A stretch of 64,000 nt of DNA from Struthio camelus. Lineage: Eukaryota; Chordata; Aves; Struthioniformes; Struthionidae. Shown here piece by piece: positions 38,861-49,300 of the stretch. The position numbers and the translations under genes are program-made. The stretch spans positions 63,072,911-63,136,910 of the forward strand of contig NC_090942.1 in assembly GCF_040807025.1 (NCBI RefSeq), written 5' to 3'. Position 1 is the stretch's first letter, and the number at the start of each line of letters is the position of its first letter. The notes under the pieces were generated by a model, which saw only the letters and a program-made list of their open reading frames with translations, was not told where the DNA came from and searched no databases.

Positions 38861-39507
38861 CAATGTAAACATTGCAGTTAGATCTGGTCCTTTGATGGAA
38901 TTCGTTTCAGATGGCTCTATCTAAAATTTTATTTTCTCTCTTTCACATAGTCACTTTCTATCCTTGGGGGACAATATTCCTAATTCTTTGCTGAGCTTTG
39001 ATCCTGAAAAGGTTTGCCTTCTTTCTTGATTGTACTGAAAATGCGTTCTTATGATTATTTTTCCTGTGATCAGCTTCTGAGCTAATGATTTGAACTGGGA
39101 GGTGGTCATTTGTCTTTTCATTCCTCTTGCTTTCAATATTTCCTTTTTAGTGAGCTATTCAGATCACAACTGCATCTGCCCTTAAGAGTGAAGGTTTATG
39201 GCCTTCGGAGTTCACTGCAGTAACTCTGTTCAGGAATTACATAACTATTCTTCAAAACAGAGATGCATTTTCTGAGTGAGGACCAATGGTGGCCTTTGGC
39301 CCATCCTAATCAGCTGTTCATTATTACTGTGTATACTTTGTATAGAGTACCTGCACTGTAGGCCACTGTTAGCAGCAGTCAAATATAATTGTGGTTTTTT
39401 TTTGATTAGGATGTTTTAACTGTCAGTGATTTATCTCAGTAGGAACAGATCAGCTGGAATTGCTTACAGCACATTCCACCCTTCAGGCTGGGATAGCCAG
39501 ACTGTTT

Positions 39508-39580
39508 TGTCCCAGCCAGGAGCACGGGTTTGAACCCAGAGGCTCAAACTGCAACCGAGTGCCCTACGCGTTAGGCTGTA
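39508..39580 (-). mobile_element. tRNA-derived SINE head, relic
   Basis: Read on the minus strand, the segment shows TAGGGCACTCGGTTGCAG followed after a short gap by CTGGGTTCAAACCCGTGC. The second is a good match to the RNA polymerase III B box (GGTTCAAACCC), and the first resembles an A box. The order and spacing suit a tRNA-derived SINE of the reptile/bird type. The arms do not fold into a complete cloverleaf, so this is not called a tRNA gene. Confidence 0.45.
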
Positions 39581-41029
39581 GAATGTATATACTCATTTGT
39601 TGGACGTGTTGCACTCTCTGTCACTAATCGGCTGTTCACTAGACCAGAGTTATACTGACTTTCAAGTTTGTTTGTGCGTCTGCTCATATGGATGTGAGAG
39701 ATGCGTGTCCAGTTCACTCTTCCAATAACGCAGAGCAAAGATTGACCTCTCCAGCTTCTTATATTTCTGCTAAGTAACCCAGCCCTGAATTAGTCTGAGA
39801 TAGCTCTTTGGGCAGGGACTGGAATCCTGACTGCACTCTACCCCCACGTGCTGTGCGGTATAAAGGGGGAGGTAAGCTGCTTAAGGGATTGGGCTACGGC
39901 AAACTTACTTCCTGCCTGAGCCAAGGCCAGCTTGGGCTTTCCAGCCTTACACTGCATCCCTTGCTGCACAGCTGCGTGCTGCCTGCATTCAGCCCCTATG
40001 GGACTGATAGGAATTAGACCCAAATACTAAGTGGTGGCCACAAATCTGAAAATAAAAATGAGGTCGTGAAGTCAGTGGCTATCTGGTATTGTGTTCGTCA
40101 TGTGGGACTATTGCAAAGAAATCAACAAATGACTGGAGCAATAAAGTATCTTTCTCTATTTCAAACTGAACAACAAAGGTAATACAAAAAAACAAACAAA
40201 GTGACAAGCAGGGAGGACAGTGGAGTGTCTTACACTCTACAGACTAGGCTTAGCCTCAGGATAGGAGAGATCATGGAGATCATTGTGAAGGAGCTCAGTG
40301 AAAGCAGACCCTGTTGGCACTGGACTTGCTGGTCCAAGCCTGTGTGTGTACTGACAGCGTGCTGAGCCCAAGCTCATATGCCTGGCTGAGAGGAAGAGCC
40401 TGTGTGTGCACTAGGCTGATAAAACTACTGATCCTGCTGCAAGTGCCCGTGTGAGGCACTGCGCTGCTCCATGTGGATGTACAACCCGTGCGTGGCACTG
40501 TGCTACCCTGAGCTTTGTGGACATGACTCTATTTCACACTGCCCGGGGGCCTGGGAGGTTTGCTTGTTATGAAATGGGGGCAGAAAATCTTCCCTTCTCC
40601 CACTGTGTGTCTGTTTAGGCTGTCAGACCTATCTGTTGCAACTGTGAAAGGGCTGTACCTGGCACATCCACGTTCCTGTAAGCATTTCTAGTTCAGGTAG
40701 CATTGCTGGCTCAAGAGTTGCTGGAGATGTGATATGTGGGGTGTTTATGGATGGCAGAACACCACAATGTGCTACATGGCCACAGGAAAAAATCATCACT
40801 GTCACAAAGCCCCGAACCACGCTGGTTCTTAGGCATGTTATAAGCATCCTACAGGACTGCCCAGACATAATATCTGAGAGTGATAGTTTAACACTGTATT
40901 CAGGCCCACAGCCGTTGCACTGCACGGCTTGAGGTCTGGCTAGGTGAGTGCTGCTGCATAGCATCCAAAAACTGATACTTCTGATACCAGCAAAGGTGCT
41001 GTTGAGATAGAAGAGAGCGTCTGTACTCT

Positions 41030-41137
41030 TGCGGCGGCCGCTGGAGCGGGGCGAGGCGGCCGCTGCCGGGGCCGGGCGGGAGCGCTGCGGCGGCAGCGGC
41101 GGCGGCGGGGCGGGCGCTGTCCATGGTGCTGCCCGGT
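41030..41137. promoter_or_regulatory. CpG-dense block, candidate promoter or first exon
   Basis: About 110 bases of very high GC with many CpG dinucleotides (GCGGCGGCCGCTGGAGCGGG and similar) stand out from an AT-rich neighbourhood, the usual look of an unmethylated vertebrate promoter core. No TATA box is seen. A CCATGG palindrome at 41121-41126 gives an ATG on each strand. The minus-strand ATG has the better context (CACCATGG) and opens onto an alanine- and proline-rich frame. The plus-strand ATG is followed by G|GTGCGT, a possible donor. Direction is therefore unresolved. Confidence 0.5.
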
Positions 41138-41183
41138 GCGTGTGCCAGGGGGTTGCGTGTGCGTGGGGGTGTGCACGTGTGGT

Positions 41184-41214
<31 letters not shown>

Positions 41215-42010
41215 GTGTGCGCGTGCGCCTGTGTGTACGCGTGTGTGTCTGCATGTGCACCAGTGTGTGTTTTCGTAGTTGCGGTGAGTATGGGTAGGTG
41301 CATGTGGGTGTGTGCCCAGGGGTGCATCTCTGTGGGTGTGCATGCGTGTGTGGGTGTGCAAGTGTGTGTGCACGCGTGTGGGCGTGTATGGGTCTGTATG
41401 TATGCTGGGGTTTGCTTGGCTGTGTGTGTGCGCATGTGCATGTGTTGGTGGTTGTGGATGTGTGGGTGGTGGCGTGTGTGTGTATGTATATACAGATGCT
41501 AGTGTGTGGGTGCGCTAGTGTGTGCTGTGTGGGTGTGCACACGTGTTTGCGTGTATGTGTGTTCGTATGCACGTAGTTGTGTAGAAGTATGGCCTTATAC
41601 ACATGGTTGTGAGTGTGTGGGTCTATGTGTGCATGAGTGGGTGCATGTGTGTCTGTGTGTGTGTGCAGGGGTGCATCTGTGGGGATGTGTGTGACTATCT
41701 GTGTGCATGCATGTGCAAGTGTGGGGGTGTGCAGGGGTATGTGTCTGGATATGTGTATGGGACGGGGTGGGCAGGACATATACACATGTACGTGTCTGGG
41801 TGTAAGTGTGTGTGTGTGTGTATGTGTGAATGTTTATACTGTGCATGCGTATTTGCATGTGGGTGCATCTGTGTATGCATGTATATGTGGGGTGCATGCA
41901 TATAGGGGATGCCTCTGTGTGGGGTGTGTGTGTGTGTGTAAGTGTATGTGCATGCATATGTGTGCCGGTGGGTGAGTGTACACGTGTGTAGGCAGAGGTA
42001 TGTGGGTGTA
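41137..42010. repeat. Compound GT-rich array, about 0.87 kb
   Basis: An interrupted TG/GTGTGC/GTGCAT/GGGTGTG array. The longest pure tract is (GT)12 at 41185-41208. TGCATG and CGTGTG variants occur throughout, and the array degenerates after about 42010. Because TG and CA steps rarely produce stop codons, several frames of 60-280 codons on both strands are open; these encode Cys/Val/Gly or His/Thr strings and are not genes. Such alternating purine-pyrimidine DNA can adopt Z-form and is usually length-polymorphic. Confidence 0.9.
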
Positions 42011-44899
42011 CATGCCTATGTGTGAAGTCTCACATGAACTCAAAAGCATCGGCATGCTCACACAGAGGGCTGATAATTAATAGAAGATTTTCCCAATGAG
42101 CAGATATAATACTACTTAAAATTTGTAATTTCTCAGTGATGGATTAATGACTTTGTCACACGGAAAAGTATATACTGCAGTGACAAAATGGTGAGTTGTT
42201 AAAATCGCAAATAGCACCGAAAAAAGTTGTGATCTTTGTCATAATTGCAGCTCTCTGAAGAAGCCAAAACAGCCAGTTCCATTATTCATATGAAAAGTTT
42301 TAATATTTTTATTTCTTTTGATTACAGACAGAGTCAGACTCTCAGTGTGACTGTCAGAAGTTCTTTACAGGTCCCTGATTATAGATCCAGCACAGGATAG
42401 AGGAGCCTAACACAGATGAAGCAGTACAAACTACAGTTGCCTTGATATTCCTCTACTTCCCCCGTTAGAAATACTACACAGTGAATAAATAGAAACATCT
42501 ATTTAAAATAGATTGAAATACGTCACAAACCTTTACGTGACTGCAGCGATTACTTCTTCTCTACTTGATGCTGGTGGAAAGCAGTACCTGTCCCATTAGT
42601 TATTTTGGTATTTTAGTCACATAATAGAAATGCTACGGGTGATTTAATAACTTGCTAGAAAAAAATCCTGTTTCCTGTATCCTGCCAACCTTGATTCATT
42701 CCTGTGAGTACAGGCATAGATGCCTGTGTCATTTGCAACCCTGATATGGGACTGAATATTTAAACTTGTTCTGAGGTTCCAGAGGAACCAGGCAGTGAAG
42801 GGAACCTGGCAAAGGTGTCCAATAAAACCCACCTGATTGCCGATCAGGTATGTACCATGGTTGCACTTCACCTCTAGGCAGCGTATCTTCTGTTGCCCGT
42901 GACTACAGCTAGAAGTACCTTCCTGGATCTCTTAGACAGTGATGCAGCCTGCTCACTCTTTTACATATTGCTGGTGGCACGCACCTCTTGATGTCCACAG
43001 CGCTGCTCCCTTGTGCCTAGGTAACCCATGCTGAACAACAGTTAGCCTGGCATGCATGTTGCTGACTGCAGAATATGCCCCCCCCACCACCAGGCCAATG
43101 CTAATTTTGAGCTGAAATGCCATCACTCCTTGGGGTGGGATGGTTCTTCAGGGAGAACTCGTAGTCTCCCTGATTTCAGGGAGAAATCACTTCAGCTAGC
43201 TGAGTTCTCCAAATGCAGTCCCAGCTAACTCACAGCAGAAAAGCCATGAGCCTTTGTCCAGGTGTCTCACCATGGTTTTTGATGGTGTCATATGGGGCCA
43301 GATTTGTCTCCAGGGTCTTAGTGTAGGGAATGGGGCAGAGCCTCTGGGGAGCTATTTTGGTTCACAGCATTCCCACAGCCACTGACCCAGCTCTGGCAAG
43401 GGCCAGAGCACCACTGAGGCAGCTGCTGGTGGGCTTTACATTCACTAAGGAGCTGGGGATGTTGTTCTAGTCACCTCAGTGTCTTCTTGGTTTGAACCTT
43501 TTGGTGTCTGTGTGCTGACCTTAGCATACTTCTCATGTTCTTACTGGAGTGAAAGAGCCCACTAGTTCTTTCCCCTTCATTTCAGAGAGCAGTGCACTCT
43601 CCACTTTGTTTTCTGTCACAAAATAAACAGGGAAATCATGTTACCATTATTCATTAGTTTGGCTGATTTTTTAATGGGAATCTAGGGCAGTTGCACCCAG
43701 CTCTCAGAGGTTCCTTACAAAACCTCAGGCCTTAAGAACTCAGTTAATGTTGGTGGGGGAGGGGTGGAGGATGAAAATATACTTTGGTCTCTGAGCGACT
43801 GGTAAGATAGACAGGTGGATATATATTTTGCTGCCTAATTACAGGGATATCCATCAAATGATAAATTATCCTTCAGTTTGATCAGTTTACTAACACATCA
43901 TTATGGATTTGTGACACCATCAGATAGCACATTCCACCAAAGACGAGGATTTGGCCTGTCTTGGGGGCAGGACCTGCTCAGCCCTGTTCCCTCAGCTAGG
44001 ATCTCACAGGGGCAGGTGCCTGAGGGGGGTGCGAGCTTTTAATTCTACTCCCTTCCTCAGTAGCTGCATGTTACCAGGCCGAAAGTAAATCTAGGATGTA
44101 TGGGGAATTATATGCAACTAGAAAAATCCGTCTTGATTTGCAATATAATTCAGGTTTTATGGTTTTAATTAGAAACCAGGAAAACAAAACAAAACAAAAA
44201 AATACCCCCAGCCCTTCTCGGACTTCTGAATGAAAGGAAGGTATAAATTGTAGCTACTTATCTGGCCCATTGCCTGGAAGTCTCACACTCTAATATTTTA
44301 TTCTCCACTCCCCCCTGCAGAATGCAAAAAGGGGTGATTATTCCTACTTTAGAGATGGCATCTGAAATGCAAGGAGGCAAACTGTAGGCCCGGATTCCCA
44401 AATTTTAAGCTGGGACCCCATCTACTTGGCTTTTCCAGCTTGCCTTTCACTGTAACATGCCTCTGTTCTTACAGCCTGGACTCTGAGCTTCCCCCTTTCG
44501 CCTTTGACTTGTAACTTTTGTCAAAGGTTATTAATCAGGATATGAAAGGTAAATAGCACTTTTCATGAACTTACCTATGTTGAGATAAATATCACTCCCT
44601 GAATCAGATTGACAGCAAAGCAAAGCATCCAAAGACAGTTTGAAGCCTCAGCGCTGCAGGACTCGTTAGGAATATTACTGTCCAGACCTAATGAGCTACC
44701 AGTGATCCTAAACAATGTCTAGGATAAAAGACTGGAGGGGGATTGGCTGCCCTCACCCTGCTGCCAGCAGACTTCTGACAACCCATTAAGGTTATAGCTA
44801 TTCAGGCCTGTTCAGACAGCCTTTTATTTTTTTCTTCCTAACAACTCTCAGCTAATGAACAGACAGTGTTATTTTTATTTTGCACAGGGAATGTATGGC
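42011..44899. other. Non-coding stretch, nothing decisive
   Basis: A good acceptor-like run ends at 42328 (GATTACAG), but the following 14 open codons stop at once and have no convincing donor. A MIR-like phrase is faintly visible near 44330-44400. No coding or RNA gene could be supported. Confidence 0.4.
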
Positions 44900-44999
44900 T
44901 AAGCGTGCCTGGCTCTAGAAATGCAGCAAGGTGTGGGAGGGAGAGGAAGACAGCGGGAAGGTCTTTTGGAAATGTCCCTTTCACGTTCACCCCTCATGC

Positions 45000-46350
45000 A
45001 GACGCACTTTGCTGAGAAATCCTACTCGTAGAAGGCTAATGAGGAGTTGAGGCTGCATCTGCGCTGCGTTGGGCTGTTTGAGAGGGAGCAGCCTGGCCTC
45101 ACTGCTTTCCTAGCTTTGCAGAAAGGAGCAGGGGAGGCGAAGCGAAGCCAAGACCCAGCTTGGCATGTGCCTTCAGCGCCAGGCTTTGGCCATTCCTCGC
45201 TCTTTGGCCGCTCTTGTCGCTGTGTGCGTGTGTCCACTTTCACTATACAAATTCCAGAAGGCGCCGGTCGCTCTCTCCCTCTGTGCGTGCCCCCCCCCCG
45301 CCCCCCCGCTTTCCCCTCCTACTTTACTAAATGTTTGGAGTTGCCCTCTTCCTTTTGCGCCTTCCCACCTCCTTCAAGCTCCCTCTTCAGCGACAAGCAG
45401 CATCACTAATTGCTTTTTAGGGTCTCTTTTCTGCTCTCTGTTCAAAATTCACGGGGCATTCCCTGGCTCTATTATGCTCCTTTCTGAACCTTTTCAGCTT
45501 CTTTTACAAACTTAGCACTTTCTGTGCTTTTCTTAGCCTTTGGGAAAAAAAAAAAAAGGTTTGAATTTTTTTTTTTTTGGCAAGACCCCCCCCCGCCCCC
45601 CTCCCACCCAGAAAAGCACACGCATGGGCCCGCCTCCCATTGAATGGGGGGCTTTGTGCGGGGAATTTCCGGAACACAGCCCAGGGCTGGAGGCGCAGGG
45701 GGGTGCAGGGGCTTGGGGCAAGGAGCCTCCCTTAAGCCCACCCCATTACCACGGTCACTGTTTGCCCTGGGCTCTCTAAAAGGACCATTGTTGCCTGTTG
45801 CCAGGTATTCCCTAGCAACACTTAAGCCAAGCTGCCTCCTCTATTTATGGCAGAAACTTTTCAATGGTCTCCAAAACACGTGCTTGTCAACTCCAGAGAA
45901 TACCTTCAAACAGACACAGAAGGGGGAAAAAAAAAACCCAAAATCCCAAGCGCTTGCTTTAGTTGAAATATGTGTGTTGGGGGTGTTTTTCGATTTCTTG
46001 TCATTTACCTTGGATCAGCAACCCAAACAATTCCAATTTGAAAAAAAACCTCTCCCCGTCACCCCCTCCCAGCCCCAGTCCTGTGCGCTACCAAGGCTTT
46101 CTACTGGTGGATGTGTTGAGCCGGGGAGGGGGGTGTGTTATTGGGTGGACGGGACTTTGCTACATTTGGAAACTTTTTGCACAAAAGACCGCTTCACTAT
46201 TTTAAGACAGATTTTGACTTCTTTGTGTGTGCCGGAGCCAATACAAGAACTACCCTACTCGTTGTGTTGACTGCCAGCAAATGCTCCTTTACCAAGAGGC
46301 GTGCGGGGCTGAGGAGGACAGTAGTATGCTTTTAGAGAATAGATACCACT
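45000..46350. promoter_or_regulatory. GC/CpG-enriched stretch with clustered motifs, candidate regulatory region
   Basis: The stretch has scattered CpGs, C-tracts (45290-45307), an A13/T13/C9 cluster (45545-45600), a perfect kappaB-type decamer GGGAATTTCC at 45661-45670 touching TTCCGGAA, and repeated GTTGCC with an inverted GCAAC at 45790-45819. Together these suggest a promoter or enhancer, but no transcript start or exon can be fixed. Long open frames here (for example 45644-46270) lie across low-complexity DNA and are not supported as coding. Confidence 0.3.
45545..45600. repeat. A13, T13 and C9-G-C6 homopolymer cluster
   Basis: Three long homopolymers lie within 56 bases, and a second C10-G-C7 tract lies at 45290-45307. 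The minus-strand G runs could form G-quadruplexes. Base counts in such tracts are unreliable. Confidence 0.8.
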
Positions 46351-49300
46351 ATATAACCACTAAGTTACATCACTAAACGGCGGGGCTAATCACTTGTAGC
46401 AGATGCATGTTCTGAATACACGCAGAGATACATGTATTTGAAGGAAGTACTTCCATGCTTGCATTTCTGCAGTTAGTTTTTCAGCGATAGACAGCCAGTG
46501 GTCCAGTCAAGTTAAAAGATGGAATTAAAGCTGCTCCATCTCCAGAAAGGTACATACACGTTTTGATGACTATGTGTAATGCTCTGACATAAAAGCTCTT
46601 TAGGACAGGCCTCCCTGGATAGAAACAGTCTCTGCTGTTTGCACACCATGTCATCTAACAGGTTCCAGCCTCAACTGGTGCCTCCGTCCACTGACATCAT
46701 ATAACTTATTTATTGTTACCACTACAAAATGATAAAGTCGTTGTCACAATTGGGAAAATCTTATCAGATGAGAGGAAAATGCAAGTTAAGGAGAGGTTTT
46801 GCAAAGAAGGCAGAAGCAATGTGGTACCTGATTCACAGTGGATTTCAATGGGACGTGAAAACCCTTGAACCCCTCATTCATGCGCTTATGCTGGCAGTGG
46901 GTGCAGTTTGAAGCTGTCCACAGAGGGCACACCGATGGTCAGCACCGTGTTTGAAGTTTTCCCACCTGTAAATTCACACCTGTTTTCCTGACTGGTCTTT
47001 TGAGGAGTCACTACATCAACATGATATTATCCTGGCCCCTGTGGCAATTTATTCTTAGTAGATCTTACCCCATTTTTGATGGTCTTCTGCTGTTGTCTAT
47101 GGTAAGTCCCCATGCTTTTTTGCAGCTATCTTTTTTTTTTTTTGGGCTGAGTTCCTACATTTCTCTTCAACATCAGAACCTCATTCACTGTTTTTTGTTC
47201 TCATTTCCATCCCATAAGTCTCTCTCTTCCCACCTATTCTATTTTTTTGCCTATGTTCACTTAACTATTTCTGACATCATTTCAGCCTTGAACAACTTGT
47301 CATCAGTTCCCCTTTGAGAAGGAAAAAAATGGTTCTCTGTTTCTCCTTTTAAACCCTAGGCTTCCTTCCTTTTCACCTGCAGTTGGCAACAGCACCATCT
47401 CTCCAGTCCATCTGACTGATTTCTTTCTGTTTCCCATCAGTCCCTGCTCTATTCGTTTATCTTGCAAGCTTCATACGTCCAAAGCTGCCTTTCTGACCCA
47501 GTGGCTCAAACCTCATCAGAGCCCCATCTGCATTTCTTGCCTTTGTTGCACTCTCCTTCTCTACGGAGGCAGCCCAGCTCCTCCTCTCCAATTCCCACTC
47601 ATGGATCCAGCTGCATCATGCTCAGCTAAGTGCCTTCACTGCCCTTCCTTTGCCCGCTATGTCCAGTATCACCTTTTCTCCCTTGTTCCTTGACATCTGT
47701 TCAAGTGTACCAGTTTGTGTCTTAGCCTGTGTTGTTCATGGCACCACTCGTGGTCTTGCTGATGCTGCCAACCTTGGCTCCCCACCTCTTTTCCTCTCAC
47801 AGTGCTGATGCCTCTGTTCTCCTAGGCACTTCCTCCGCACAAAATGGCCTCTAACTTCCTTGCTCAGTGCCTGACAGGAGCAGGCCTAACTTTTGCAGGA
47901 CTTATAATGAGCAGACTCCTGACTTTTATTATTTTTTTTCCACTTGATCTGTGTCTATCTGTAGCTATTTTTCTGTCATATTTTGCTACTTTGCCCCACT
48001 GTAAACTGAGGAATTCCTTTTTCACAAGACTGGCATAAAAACATGAGCAAAGATGTGATTTCAGAGTAAAATTTGGGACATGCTTCTGTCTTTTGAAAAG
48101 CTAAGGCTTAATCTCTGAGCTGCTGCAGTGGCCTCTCAGGACTGAACTGTGCAGCAAAGCGCACGTGGCCAACCTGAGCCAACTGCGCTGCTGTGAATGC
48201 ACCTTATAGGGCTTCGAGGGTGAAGCAAAGGACCAGAAGTGATTTCAGATAGCCTTATGTCTGACTGGCAAGGAGAGGCTGATACCACCTTCTGCTGCTC
48301 TTTTTCCAGAGTAGATGGCAGAGGTCAGAGCTGCCTCTCTTGCTCTGACTGAGAAACTGAAAATATTGTGTAGGCACTATTCCTCGTGTGTGTGATTTTG
48401 AGTTGCGATCCTCTCAGGCTTGTAGGAAGACTCAGAGCACACAAAAACATAATAATTCCCTTTTATGATCTATAGCTATGGGAGCTACTGAGTCAATGAG
48501 AGTGAGACCTTCCCCCAGCGTTACAAGCGTATTTTGTGATAGTACATCTTTACATAGGCATGCATGCTGACGTATCCACAGAGAAGCAAAATGCAATATA
48601 CCCATCTGTCTGCAACTTGGCCCTGGTACTTCTGCATCCCTGTCTGGCATGGTATGGTCTCTACTGCAGGCTCAGCCTTCACAAACTCAGTTTTGTTTCT
48701 GTTTTATAGAAGTACTATAATTAGAAGATGCTACATTTCCTGTGTTAACATATTCCCCTGCAGAGCTTGACATTAGAGTGAATGTAAATGGTTTCATGAA
48801 GTGCAAGATTAGGGCTGTTTAAATAATTGTTGTAATTGAAAATATGTGTATTATTATCTCTCAAGATGTTTTAGATTAAATTAATGAAGTTCACATCTGG
48901 AGGAGCAGAGATTAACCCTTTATGTGATTCTGATCCCTTAACTAGGTATGAGTCACAATTCTGAATCTCAGATTTTCAGTCCTGCTCTCGTAACACAACT
49001 GTTCTTATCTTTGGAAAATACTGTGATTTAGCCCTCACTATTCATTCCATTAATCTCTGGATTATGGTGCTTGCCTTAAAGCAAATGCAGGCACATTAGC
49101 AGCTTGATGTATGGAAAGTCAGCCCCATATTTCCTATTAAAGGGAACAGAGCATACAAGACCTGATGCAGATACCTGTCTTGCCCCACATTTAGTTAGCA
49201 AGCACGATAAAATACATTATAAGGCAGATTTTTAATTCCAGGAATATACACAGCTTTGCTTCTGCAGAATCATGGGCATGTGGATAAGAGGTATTCCTTG

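Noticed and set aside
39508-39580. Functional tRNA gene
   Set aside because: The A and B boxes are present but the acceptor and anticodon arms do not form a cloverleaf.
40629-41975. Long open frames (up to 281 codons) on both strands through the GT array
   Set aside because: They encode His/Thr or Cys/Val/Gly strings because GT and CA repeats avoid stops. There is no real protein character apart from the short alanine-rich start noted separately.
42329-42380. Exon after the strong acceptor GATTACAG
   Set aside because: The frame stops after about sixteen codons and the only nearby donor (GTCCCT) is poor.
45644-46270. Plus-strand frame of 208 codons
   Set aside because: It crosses homopolymers and shows no domain or codon pattern; GC-enriched DNA is open by chance.
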